From Porogramme epimiltina (lineage: Eukaryota; Basidiomycota; Agaricomycetes; Polyporales; Polyporaceae), in contig FTLJ01000482.1 in NCBI GenBank assembly GCA_900155495.1, positions 1-64,000 on the forward strand: a stretch of 64,000 nt of DNA, read 5' to 3'. The translations under genes and the position numbers were made by a program. The notes beneath the pieces are model-generated. The model made no database searches. It saw only the letters and a program-made list of their open reading frames with translations, and was not told where the DNA came from. Numbering within the stretch: position 1 is the stretch's first letter; each line of letters begins with the position of its first letter. Shown here piece by piece: positions 20,789 through 33,148 of this stretch.

Positions 20789-23700
20789 ATGTCTCAAACT
20801 CGTCAATTCTTCAAATTGATGAAAGTATTAATCACAGGGGGCCATGGTTTCATAGTGAGTCTAGTGTGGAAGTGCCGGTTGTATGTCAGCTAAATATTAT
20901 CAGGGCCGCCACCTTGCCCAGCGACTTCATGAAGAAGGACACGACGTCCGAGTTGTTGATATAGTCCCCTGCCCTCCTCACGGCGCGCTGGGGGTCGGCG
21001 AAGTCGTCATTGGCAACCTCTGCGACCCAGTCGTATGTGCCCAAGCCGTCGATGGCGTGGACGTCGTCTTCCATCTTGCCGCCACTATGGGAGGCATGGG
21101 CACAATCCACAAGGCCAACGACTTCATCATCTTCAAAGAGAATCTCGCCATGACTGTCAATCTCCTAGAAGCCAGTGTCCGTGCCGGTGTAAAGCGCTTC
21201 TTCTACGCATCATCCGCATGTGTCTACCCAGGTACCCTCCAAGGGACTAACGTGGACGTTGCACTTGCCGAGGAAGATGTGTGGAAAAATCCTCCCCCAT
21301 CTCCTCAACATCTATATGGACTGGAGAAGCTCGTATCAGAGATGGTCCTCTCGCAGTACGCCTCCGAGACTTTCGAAATCCGCATCGCGCGCTTCCATAA
21401 CATCTTCGGCCCCATGGGTTCGTGGTGCTGCGGGCGGGAGAAGGCCCCTGCTGCAATGCTTCGCAAGGCGGTCGCTGCAAAGCTCATGGGGGAGTCTCCA
21501 GCACGCTTCGAGATATGGGGCGATGGTCAACAACGCCGAAGCTTCTGCTACATCGACGACGCCCTCGATGCAGTCCTCAAGTTGGTCGAATCAGACTGCT
21601 CCGACCCCGTGAACATTGGATCGGACCGCGCGGTGTCCGTTCAGGAGCTCGCGAGGTTAGCGCTTGATGCCGTCGGGCTCGACCACAAAGCGGTGTCCTT
21701 CGAATTCAAGGAGGGGCGGCCCGTCGGTGTCGGCTCACGCAACTCCGACAACACCTTCGTCAAGAAGCAGCTAGGTTGGAGTCCGAAGCGGTCACTCGAG
21801 GAGGGGATGAAGGTCACGGGGGAATGGATCGAGGGAAGAGTCCGGACTGCCATGGAGTCGATGGACTCGGTCGAACGGACGAAATATCTACGGGGCCTCG
21901 GGACCAGCCGCGTGGTCGACCTCGGCGCGGAGGCCGTCACGTTCGCCATCCTCCTTCCGATCACATCCAGGGGATCGGAGTCGCCTCAAGACTGCCTCAA
22001 CAATCTCGAACGATTCGCCCGTTCTCTCGCACAAACCACTGCCGACGACATCGCGCGCCTCGGAGAGAGGTACCAGGTTCGCATATACCTGGCTATCGAC
22101 GCGGACGACGACTTCCTGTGGACGTCTAAAGGCAACAAGGCGGAGCCGATCCTCGTCCAGCATGGATTCCACCACGTCGTCACGCTTCCACCTTGTTCGC
22201 GCCCGAGAGGCTACGTCTGCGCCCTATGGCGTGACTGTGCCCTGCAGGCGTTCAAAGACATGTGCGACTACTACGTTCTCATGGGAGACGACGTCGAGAT
22301 CCAAGATCCCAATTGGATGTCGGCCGTTCATCATACATTTCTCGAAATTTCCGAGGCGGAAGGAGTCCCTCAAGGCATAGGCTGCGTGGCCTTTTCCGAC
22401 ACCACCTTCCCCGGCTTCCCTACGTTCCCCGTTGTCAGTCGTGCTCACATGGAAATCTTTGGAGGCAGCGTCATCCCGGAATTCTTCATCAACCAAGACG
22501 GGGACCCGTTCCTGTTCCAGCTCTATCGTCGATGGGGTTGTTCGAAGATGATCCCCTCACGGCTTTCCAATGGCCGCGGCGGCTCGGGCGACGCGCGGTA
22601 TGACAAGGCCCACGCAGCCGGATGGTCTCTACTCCCGTTGGACGACGCGACGAATCAAGTGGAGACTTGGATTCACCATCGCGCCCCAAACGTTCAACGC
22701 AAACTGACTTTGGACGTCGTTATTCCGTGCTACCGAGTCACTATGCGCTACCTCGATGCCTTCCTCGCCCTCCGACCCTCCCCTACCTGCACAGTGACGT
22801 TCATCGTCATTGTGGATGACCCGAGGTCTCCCAACATCGGCCGGCTTCTACAGAAGTACTCGCACCGGGCGGACGTGCGCATCCGCGTAAACTCCCACAA
22901 CCTCGGCGCATCCGCTTCGCGAAACAAGGGCCTCGAGGAGTCTTTCGCCGAGTGGGTCCACTTCCTCGACGACGACGTCACTCCCGATGCCGACATCCTC
23001 GTTGAGGCGGAGAAGGCGATCCGTGCGCACCCCAACGCAGCCGGATTTGTCTGCAACGCGAAATTCCCGTCCGCGGACACAATGTTCACGGCTGCTGTCC
23101 ACCTCTCGGGGGTGACGTACTTTTGGGACATCGCGGAGAAGATCTCACGGGACGTACCCTGGGGCGTAACGGCGAACATCATCGCGCGGCACAACGTCCC
23201 CGACGGCGTCAGATTCGATCTACAGTTCCCGAAGACAGGCGGCGGCGAAGACATTGACTATTGCCGTAAGAAGCGGGATTTTTCGGTCGCTCATGGCGGT
23301 GAGCCGTTCCTCGCGGCGCCCAATGTCCGTGTGACGCACCCGTGGTGGAACGACGGGCGTCGAACCTATTGGCGCTTCTACATGTGGTCTAAGGGCGACG
23401 GAGGGCTCGTCAAGCTCTATCCGGACCTGTCATACCGCGACTTCTCGCCGAACGCGGCGGAGTGCCTGTTGCTTTGTGGCCTCGCCCTCGCCTTCGGGTT
23501 CTGCGCGGCCCCGTTCGACTTCGTCCTATCTCTGGTCCTCCTGCGACTCGCCATCATCGCCGCGGTTTCGGTCCTCGTCGCTAATATTGCCCACGACATC
23601 TTCCGCCACTTCGTGTTGGACCCTGGCAGAGTCCAAAACATGAAGACAACGGTGACGGGTGTGCGCTGGTTGGGTGCCGTCGTCGAGGGCGCTCTCATCA

Positions 23701-23891
23701 GGGTCTTCACAGAGTGGGGAAGGGTGGTCGGGATTGTGGAGCGTCGGGAGTTCAGCTCGCTCTTGCGCAGATTTGACTGGTTCTGTGGGGTGCATGGGGA
23801 TCGCACCATGCGCGAGGAGAAGAAGGACAACCGAGTCCGGCTAGTCATGGCTTTGGTCACGTTTGTAGCGCTGGTGAAGATGGCTTTCTGA
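20789..23891 (+). CDS. GDP-mannose 3,5-epimerase-like / GT-A-like / GT2 membrane fusion
   Basis: About 1,017 residues from two exons; the only intron is 20855-20903 and joins ITGGHGFI to GRHLAQRL, rebuilding the NAD-binding GxxGxxG. Residues 1-335 are an extended SDR resembling GDP-mannose 3,5-epimerase: HLAATMGGMG, FYASSACVYP (Cys128), LYGLEK (Tyr160, Lys164), REKAPAA (Lys202), EIWGDGQQRRSFCYIDD, NIGSD and RNSDNT. Residues about 365-610 form a GT-A-like domain with DADDDFLWT and YVLMGDDVEIQDPNWM. Residues about 624-860 are a GT2 transferase: LDVVIPCYRV, NLGASASRNKGLE, FLDDDVTPD (metal-binding acidic residues 711-713) and TGGGEDIDYCRKK. Hydrophobic segments at about 875-915 and at the extreme C-terminus imply membrane attachment. 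All key epimerase residues are present, so activity is plausible, giving GDP-L-galactose or GDP-L-gulose. ATG 20789 is the first ATG after the TATA box; a second in-frame ATG ten codons on would also keep the domain. Confidence 0.9.
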
Positions 23892-24222
23892 AGTTGGGTC
23901 GACTTTTCTTGTGTACGATATTACGAGGGTTTCGTGGTTGCTTGGCCTATTTATTATATTTCAGATGACGTTCACTTCTTGCCTTGCGAATGATTCTAGA
24001 CCATAGCCTAGGGACGGAGCGGGAACAAACAAAGGGGTTAGCATCTTGGCACGTGGGTTGAAAGTGAGTCAGCGCGCGTCTATGACAGCGGCGACCGCGC
24101 TGCCGGCCGGCTAAACGCGACCATAAATAAGGTTCAAGGCGCGTCTTGTCGCGTCGCGTCTCGTAGCCACGCAAAACTTGACCACCCCCTCTTTGTCCAC
24201 CCACACGCGGAAACTGTCCACC
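23892..24222. other. Intergenic region before RAD16
   Basis: About 330 bases. CCATAAATAAGG near 24120 is a weak TATA candidate about 95 bases before the RAD16 ATG. Nothing else is seen. Confidence 0.45.
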
Positions 24223-27200
24223 ATGCCGGTCACTCGTGGGCGTGCCAAGGCAGGACACTCGGCGTCAGCGACTCCTACTACCGCTGTCTCGCCTCTGTTC
24301 AGTGCCAGAGCCTCCACTCGTTCGACTCCTGATACATCCGCCATCGACGAAGATGACGACAACCCGAAGCAAGACCCGAAAACCTCTTCAACAGCCAGAG
24401 GCAAGAAGCGTGTGCTGGAAGATGACTCTGAAGAAGAGCAGAAGACCACGAAAGGATCCAAGCGGCGTGTCGTGAGGAAGGCTGTGTATGTTGAGGTGCC
24501 TACTAGGCTGGTTTCCCAGGTGCGCTCAGCCCGAAACTTCCACACAATATCGACCCAACTCCCGTCCCTCAAAAGGTGCCTGAAACCCCCCCTGCTCCTG
24601 CCCGGGTCAGACGCTCAGGTAGAACCTCAGCGGCCCCCATTGTCATAGATAGTGACTCTGAGTCCGAGGTTGACGAGTCCGACGACAGTGGCTCTGAGTA
24701 CTCTATGGGGGGTGACGATTCAGACCTCGTGGTGGAGGTCGACGAGTCTGACGAAGAGGCGATGGTCCATGCCGCTGTGAGGCAGTCACTGCGCACTGCA
24801 CGCGAGGAGCAAGAGCGTGCTGCAGGACTGACCAGCGCTGGTGCTAGCTCTTCGAAGGCTCGCGCTCCCACCAAGGCTTCTCAACGCGCAGCGGCGGCGG
24901 CGGAAAAACGCCTCGCACGCGCGCAGGAGGGGGACTCGCAGGGGGACTCGGACTTCGTCGAGGACATACTGTCACTGTCTGACGACTCGGAAGATGAGCC
25001 GCTCTCGAAGGGCAAGGGAAAGCAAGTAGCAAAGGCGCCGGTGGAACCCCTGGGCAAGGCCAAACATATGACTATTAATGAGCTCAGGAAGTTGAGGAGA
25101 GCGGAAAACAGGCGCAACAACACAGTCGCGAAGGAGGAGGCCGAACTGAGGGCCAGGTTGGGTCGGAAGCTCACATATGTATGTGTAATCACCCCTAATG
25201 TGCCACATGATGCTGACGGCGTCCTAGGCTGAGAAGTCCACCATCGCACTGCACAGGTTCCACCCCACCCTGAAGGACGTATGGGGTGACCTCGAGAGAG
25301 GTATCAAGATAATAGAGCCGAAGAAGGCCGAACAACCCTCGAACTTGAAGGTGCAATTGCTACCTTTCCAGCTTGAGAGTCTGTCTTGGTTCAAGGAACA
25401 GGAGTGCGGTCCTTGGAGCGGCGGAATGCTTGCAGTACGCATGTTTGCAGCCTTTTGGTGATTACTCTATTGACTTAATCCCGTTGCGATCCTACAGGAC
25501 GAGATGGGGTAAGTAAACAAATCCCTGTCAGGGTACATGCGCGCTGGGTGCCCTAACGAGTGGTGTATTCGCAGTATGGGAAAGACTATCCAGATGATCT
25601 CGCTCATGGTATCGGACTACGGTGCGAAGCCCAACCTGGTCGTTGCGTGCGTATTCATAGTGTCTCCGCGATCGCTTGCTTCGCACTGATAGCGTATCAG
25701 GCCCACCGTTGCTATTATGCAATGGAGGAATGAAATAGAAACACATACCGACAACATGCTCAAAACCCTCGTTTGGCATGGCGCGTCTCGAGAGTCTAGT
25801 ATCAAGGAGCTGAAGAAATATGACGTTGTATGTGCTCGAAAGCCATCACTGATAATACGTGACTCATTCCAGCCATAGGTACTTACCTCGTATGCTGTCT
25901 TGGAGAGCTGCTTCCGGAAAGAGCACAGCGGATTCAAGCGTAAAAACCTTATCGTGAAAGAGAAGTCGCCGCTTCACGCCATCAAGTGGAACAGGATCAT
26001 TGTACGCAGATATATTAATGTTGCATTCATGTAGGTGGACTTACATTCAACAGCTCGACGAAGCGCATAACATCAAGGAGCGAGCAACGAACACTGCAAA
26101 AGCCACTTTCGAACTGGACGGCAAATATCGCTGGTGTCTTTCCGGCACCCCTCTTCAGAACCGAGTTGGAGAACTCTACAGTCTCGTGCGCTTCTTGGGT
26201 GGCGATCCGTTCTCATACTATTTCTGTGTGTGCCCATCATAATGACGTTCAGATACCGTTCTGACATCCCTTTAGGCAAGATGTGTGACTGCAAGTCCTT
26301 GCATTGGCGGTTCACGGACAAGAGATCCTGCGACGGTGCGTTCGTCTTCGGTTTGATGTCAGCGGTAGACTGATGCACCCCCAGAATGCGGTCACAGTCC
26401 TATGAAACATGTATGCCAACGCTCATCCTTCTTATATTTACCACTAACCATTCCTCGTAGACTTGTTTCTGGAACAATGAAATTCTTACGCCTATACAAA
26501 AGAACGGGATGATTGGTCCCGGGGCTGTCGCCTTCAAGAAGCTGAGGATTCTTCTCGACAGGATGATGTTGCGTCGTACGAAGGTACGCATAATGGATCA
26601 TGTCCCCTAAGGTCCTCGGTTTACCGCTCCCATCAGATCCAACGTGCAGATGACCTTGGTCTACCGCCGCGGACAGTCGTCATCCGGCGCGACTACTTTA
26701 GTCCCGAAGAGAAGGAGCTCTACTTGTCCTTGTTCTCCGATGCGAAACGGCAATTCAGCACATACGTGGATGCTGGGACTGTTTTAAACAGTGCGTCGAT
26801 CAATTTTGCATGAAAGTCTTAGACTCTCTTCTGACGTATGACCGTCAGACTACTCCAACATCTTCAGTTTGTATGACTGTCTCCCTTTTTTGGTTCCAAC
26901 TATCCCACTCACTATCTTTACAGACTTACTCGCATGCGGCAAATGGCGTGCCATCCGGACCTCGTCCTTCGCAGCAAAAACAACATCGGTAAATTCGCTG
27001 AGGATGAGGGTGAGGGCACCGTCTGCAGGCTGTGTAACGAGTTCGCAGAGGACGCGATACAGGCGAAGTGCAGGCACATCTTCGACCGCGAATGTATCAA
27101 GCAGTACTTGGAAGTTTCCCTCGAGCCTATGGTAAGCACTTACGCACCACTTACTCGCGTATGGATACTTACTAGTATCAACGATCATTATCTCCAGCCT

Positions 27201-28121
27201 GCGTGTCCCGTATGTCACGTTGCCCTCACAATCGACCTCGAGGCCCCCGCGTTAGAACTAGAAGACAACGCCAAGGTTCGCCAAGGCATGCTCGGCCGGT
27301 TAGACCTGGACAAGTGGCGCTCGTCATCGAAGATTGAGGCCCTCATCGAAGAGCTTACCAACCTGCGCAAGCAGGATGCAACCACAAAGAGCCTTGTGTT
27401 CAGCCAATTTGTGAACTTCTTGGACCTAGCCGCGTATAGGCTCCAAAAGGCGGGCTTTACCGTAAGTATTTCCCGCTTGGACAGGGGTCAGCGCAACGGA
27501 GTTTGACTACGAGACCCAGATTTGCCGATTGGAAGGTACGATGAGCCCGCAAGCTCGTGACGCGACGATCAAGTACTTCAGTACGTGTCATTCGCTGCTT
27601 GTCCCGGCACCACCTACTCACATCGCGTTACAGTGAACAATGTCCACGTGACGGTGTTTCTCGTCAGCTTGAAAGCTGGCGGTGTAGCCCTGAACTTGAC
27701 AGAGGCGTCCCGCGTCTATCTGATGGACAGCTGGTGGAACCCCGCTGTAGAGTACCGTGAGTTGAAGCTCTCTGAGGTATTCGATTACAGACGTTCATCC
27801 CACGCGCAGAGGCAATGGACCGCATCCACCGTTTGGGTCAGCATCGTCCCGTGCAAGCGATCAAGCTCGTCATCGAGGACAGTATCGAGAGTCGTATCAT
27901 TCAGTTGCAGGAGAAGAAGGCGGCTATGGTTGATGCTACCTTATCTGCCGATGACTCTGTACGTTTGTCTTGTTTGCCTCGGAGGCCATTACTGACGAAT
28001 GAACTGGCCTTTTACAGGCTATGGGCCGACTTACGCCCGAGGACGTGAGTGCACCCTCCTAGCGACTTTTCGTGTTGATACTGACAACGCTATACAGCTT
28101 AGCTTCCTGTTCAGGCTCTAG
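24223..28121 (+). CDS. RAD16: RAD16-type SNF2 ATPase with inserted RING finger
   Basis: DNA-dependent ATPase/E3 ligase of global-genome nucleotide excision repair. Order: a disordered acidic N-terminus (runs of Ser/Asp/Glu), Walker A assembled as [20 protein letters not shown], then [42 protein letters not shown], the Cys-rich RAD16 insert ([27 protein letters not shown]), then [14 protein letters not shown], the RING finger ([20 protein letters not shown], then CPVC) and the C-terminal helicase lobe ([53 protein letters not shown]), ending LTPEDLSFLFRL. The gene has about 20 introns, including an 11-nt exon at 25498-25508 inside Walker A and an 18-nt exon at 26849-26866. The start is ATG 24223 ([11 protein letters not shown]). 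RING and CHCC insert together separate RAD16 from RAD5. Confidence 0.93.
25498..25508 (+). other. 11-nt micro-exon in the RAD16 Walker A motif
   Basis: GACGAGATGGG sits between CCTACAG and GTAAGT. It joins to LA upstream (donor at 25435) and to TATGGGAAAGAC at 25575, giving DEMGMGKT, the expected SNF2 motif I. Confidence 0.9.
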
Positions 28122-28563
28122 ATGTGCTTCCGTCTAACAATTATCCTCGTTATATGCTCCCCGCCTTGCTTCTCCTAACATACACGACTTTAGAATGTTG
28201 TAATGGCTGCAATATGGTTATTTCGGTTCTCATATCTAATCGTCCTGCCTTCCGTTTGCTTCTCAGTCTTTCCCACGTCTGCTTTCCCGTTATTTCACAC
28301 CGTTTCTCCTAGCACAGTGCTGTCGATTTGCTTATCCCTCGCTTTGTGTACTACTTCTCAACACTTGTGCCCACGTTTTAATGTATCGTTCCCTCGGCCC
28401 TGACGAGCGGCACTCAATGGAACCAATGTAGCGTTGCGAACGACCCTCAGCGGAGAAACAGCACGACAATTATACAGATGATACTAGTACAGCAGATCCG
28501 AGATAGATGTGGGCCCCAATCCGTCCATTGCGAGAAACAGGCGCGACAAGTCGACAGCAGCGC
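28122..28563. other. Intergenic region between convergent genes
   Basis: About 440 T-rich bases shared by the 3' ends of RAD16 and the acyl-CoA dehydrogenase gene. I see no gene. Confidence 0.5.
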
Positions 28564-30673
28564 TCACAGGCGTGAGTTCTTCGGCATCTTCTTGATAACC
28601 TGCCGTATGCCGAGGTCGCCCAAAACGTCCTCTGAGCCGCCGAGGATGGCATCGTAGGGTGAGGTCCTGTGGTACTGTTGATACACGGCGACGATGAGCG
28701 AAACAACCCTCTTGCTCGAGGCGACGGGGTACATACGTTCTCGACAATCTTGCCCATGCCCGTCTGCGTGATACCACGGCCGCCGAAGAGGAGCGTCGCG
28801 TCCTCAGCGGTCTCGCGGCCTGTGCGGGTGACATATCTAGAGACGGCGGGCCATGTGGTTAGCCAGGGGGTGCCAAGAGGACGTGCCACGAGCCCACGCA
28901 CTGCTTCAGGAGCCCGATCGTGCCTGCGATCTTGTCCGACTGCTCGTCGTACGACATCTGTCCACACATGCAGGTGAGCACCACGTCTCGGAACGGGCGC
29001 GCGCGCACAGAGAACGAGAGAGGGCCCTACGCACGTTGTTCATCTGGTGCGTCACGAACTCGAGCCAATTCTGGCCCGACTCGACGCGGGCGATCATCGT
29101 AGCGAGGCGCGCGCGGACGACGGGCTGCGCGGTGAGCGGGCGGCCGAACGCGGCGCGCTGGGACGCCCACTTGAGGCACTCCTCGACGACGCGGCGCTGC
29201 GCGGCGATGCTCGTGCAGACGATCATCCAGCGCTCGTGGTTGAAGTTGCTGAGGACGACCTGCATGCCGCGGCCCACGGCGCCGAGCGTGTGCGCGACGG
29301 GCGCGCGCGCGCCGTCAAAGGTCACGTAGGACGTGCCCGCGGTGGACGAGTACGCGGTCTTGATCGCCTTGGTCGAGAGCGCGTCCTGCCGCTCGACGAG
29401 GATGACGGCGTACCCCTCGGGCGTCTGCGCAGCGACGGTGAAGTAGTCGGCGAAGGTGCCGTTGGTGATCCACCTGTGCGGCGCGCGGACCGGTCAGCGC
29501 TGTATGAGTAGGGGCGGCGGCGGGGCCGTAACATACTTTTTGGTGCCGGTGATGACCCACTCGTCGCCATCGCGCTCGGCATACGTCTGCAATCCACCAA
29601 CGTCGCTGCCCGCGAAGGCCTCGCTGATGGCGAGGCAAATGAACTTCTTGCCGTCGAGCACCTCCGGGACGACCTTGGCCTGCAGCTCCGGCGAGCCGAA
29701 GTTGAGGACAGGCGGGAGGCCGATGACCTGGCCGGCGAGGAGGCCGTCGACGTATCCACGGGTCCCGAGGCGGCCGATCTCAAAGTTGACGATGAGCTGT
29801 GGAGGTGCGGGTCGGCATGTGGTGATCCCGGGAGAACGAACAGGCGCTACGGACCTCGTGGAAGTGGTCGAACTGCTCGGGCGTGACTATGCCGCCCATG
29901 AGTTTGCGCCCCTTTAGGTGCTTGCCGGGCCCAATGCGCATCGCGGGGATGTTCATTTCGCTACGTGGACACGGGAGGGTGAACGTCACGATCGTCTTGG
30001 GTCGAGCCGTACGCACCATAGTTTGTCCACGACGTCCTGCGAGATGCGCTTACCGTTCTCCTCGCACTTGACCGCGTCTGGATACACGACCTCCTCGAAG
30101 AACTTGCGGGTCGCCTTTTGGAACGCCCTGTGGTTCTCGTTGTAATATGGGCTGGAGAATCCTGCCTGAAGCCACGCCGGCTCGCCATAGGGAACCTCCG
30201 AGAGCGCGCCGGGTTCGGGAGCCTTGACGACCTCCTTCTGGCCGGCAACAGTGCCAATCTGTAACCGTTTGTATTGCGGGCGAAGAAGGACCTCATGTCG
30301 GTGGAGACCGAAGAACGCGTCCGTCGCGTCCTTTCCGGCTACACCAGGTTTAAGAAACACGTCCCGAGCCGGAGGGAGGTGCATCGTGGACGTACCGACG
30401 TTCTTGGTCAGGAGCACGCCGGCACCTCCGGGGTGCAAGTTGACAAACTTGGAGACGTCGTAGACTTTGGCGTCGATGATGATCCACTAGCGGGGGATTG
30501 GAACGACATTCGCGGAGAGGCAGTTACACGGAACTTACCAAGTCACCAGGCTTATTGTGCTGTATGAATCACGAACGAACGGTACGTCATTACACCCCGC
30601 GTCGTCACACGAGACAGGTTAGGAGTGGACGTACGAGAGCAACCTCTTCTACGGTGAAAGTCTTGCCAGACAT
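28564..30673 (-). CDS. Cytochrome b5-acyl-CoA dehydrogenase fusion
   Basis: The N-terminal b5 heme domain (about residues 1-80) starts MSGKTFTVEEVAL and reads IIDAKVYDVSKFVNLHPGG, then after an intron AGKDATDAFFGLHRHEVL, keeping both axial His (in HPGG and LHRH). It is followed by an acyl-CoA dehydrogenase: an N-terminal helical part (PYYNENHRAFQKATRKFFEE), a beta domain (ICLAISEAFAGSDVGGLQTY, WITNGTFADYFTVAAQ) and a C-terminal FAD-binding part (MIVCTSIAAQRRVVEECLKW, LLFGGRGITQTGMGK, PYDAILGGSEDVLGDLGIRQ). The frame ends PKNSRL-stop at 28564. It oxidises acyl-CoA or a related thioester, with the b5 domain a likely internal electron partner. The last residues carry no clear peroxisomal signal. 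This fusion occurs in other fungi, so it is unusual in architecture but not unique. Divergent from TAD2. Confidence 0.87.
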
Positions 30674-31288
30674 GATGCCACGACGCGTGAGTAGGAGGAG
30701 GAGAGGTCAAGAGAGCGCTGAGTCGGAATGCGGGGTCGATGCGGGGACGGGACTCGCGTGGAGGCGGTAAATATCAGGAGCCAGGGTGCAGCCACAGGAA
30801 CATCCGAGACGGAGCACTCGGCATCCGGATCTCGGTCAACCGGTGTCCGCCATGTTCAGGCACTTCGCTGATAGATAGCAGGCCGTATCTGGGAGAGACA
30901 GGCTCTATCTCGCGTTGTTAGAGTTAGCCTTTGCTGTTTCTCGCCTCAGTCCTGCAGCGTCCTCGCTCGACACTCTCGCCGCTGCACAGAGGCTCTCTTT
31001 CGGCGCTTGGGGAGGGGGCTTGGTAGGCCTCGGAGCGGCCCGGCTTTTGATCGCCGGCCGGCCAATCCTGACGCTCGCATTTCAGCACATGCATGCTTCT
31101 CTTCCTTCGAGTCTCCGTTTGCCGATATTTAGTATGTTTTCCTCCCAGTGCTGTGTTTCTGTGAGCACTTGCCGCGTTTGGGTTGAGATCCATCATCCTC
31201 TTTAGCGTGACCATCACATCGGGGAGGGACTTCTTGGAGCAACTGCAACCTAGATCGCACCCACCAAAAAGACGATCAACTGCGTTCC
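30674..31288. other. Divergent promoter region, acyl-CoA dehydrogenase and TAD2
   Basis: About 615 bases between the two starts. No clear TATA box on either side and no supportable gene. Confidence 0.5.
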
Positions 31289-32145
<857 letters not shown>

Positions 32146-33148
32146 TAGGCCGGGTATCTGCGGACGAAAAATCTCGCGGGATGACGAAGTCGCTATACGG
32201 TGTCTAAGAGCTCAGGGACGAGGGATCTGCGGTTTGTCGAAGGTAGGTAGCCGTTATGACATTACAGGACGGAACGATACTGAAATTCTTAGCCTCTCTA
32301 CACCCCCTCTTCCTCAAGATAATTTTTAGGATGGTGTAAAAGCACGATACTGTGAGGCCCAGGCCTCCCGCCTCGCGGTAGCTGCAGGGTCGTTCTGCAA
32401 TGTCCGGCGGGCGATATGATCATCGATGTCTGCGATGTCTGCGAGTTTACATGTACTCTCCGACGAGTCTCCGCTCGACCCGCTGCGGCTTTCAGGTGTA
32501 TGTGCACATCGATGAAAAGCATGCCGTAAATCCTGCTACCGACGGTGCTTCGCGTTCCCAGTATCTTGCTAGACTGCTTGCTGTACAACACGTGCTGTCC
32601 GCGCAATTGCCTCGTATGACGCCATTGCTCACTTGCGCCCGTGCCGCCGGAATCGGGATACTTGGGTTGGTCGTGCGTCCGTACAATGTCGCCGGCGACT
32701 TTCGCCGTCCACACGAAGATGGTGGATAGTGGACGTCCCGGGTGGTGTGAACAGCATGCGGCCCTCCCTCCCTCGTCACGGTAATGGGTGGTTGATATAT
32801 CCGCGCGTCGCATAGCGCGCGGCGTATTATACACTGGCGCGTGTCGGCTGTATAGTACGATAAGTCGAAATCCGACGTCATCTAACGTGAAATAGGGGTG
32901 AAGTATCGCGAAAGTGTGTGTGTGCGTGCGTGTATGTGGATCTAAGGCACGGCGCCCGCCCCCAACCTTGAACCCAATCGCACCGAGGGCCACATCGATA
33001 TACGGCAGATGCGGGAGCAGATGTGGAGATGTGGAGGATGCGGTCTAGGTCCATATGAACCATATATCCCCGCCTCCGGAGGAGAGGCGACGCCCGATCC
33101 AAGGGTTCGCGGTACGGACCCTGGCGGCCCCCGCCCACATCCTCCCGA
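32146..33148. other. Intergenic region between convergent TAD2 and carrier genes
   Basis: About 1,000 bases, long for a convergent gap here. It contains a short GT-rich microsatellite (about 32913-32937) and a 231-codon minus frame (32298-32993) whose product is His/Thr/Arg-rich with no domain; I treat that frame as chance. Confidence 0.45.

Noticed and set aside
32298..32993. 231-codon minus-strand open frame between TAD2 and the carrier gene
   Set aside because: His/Thr/Arg-rich, runs through a GT microsatellite, no domain, no promoter or splice support; chance frame in GC-rich DNA.
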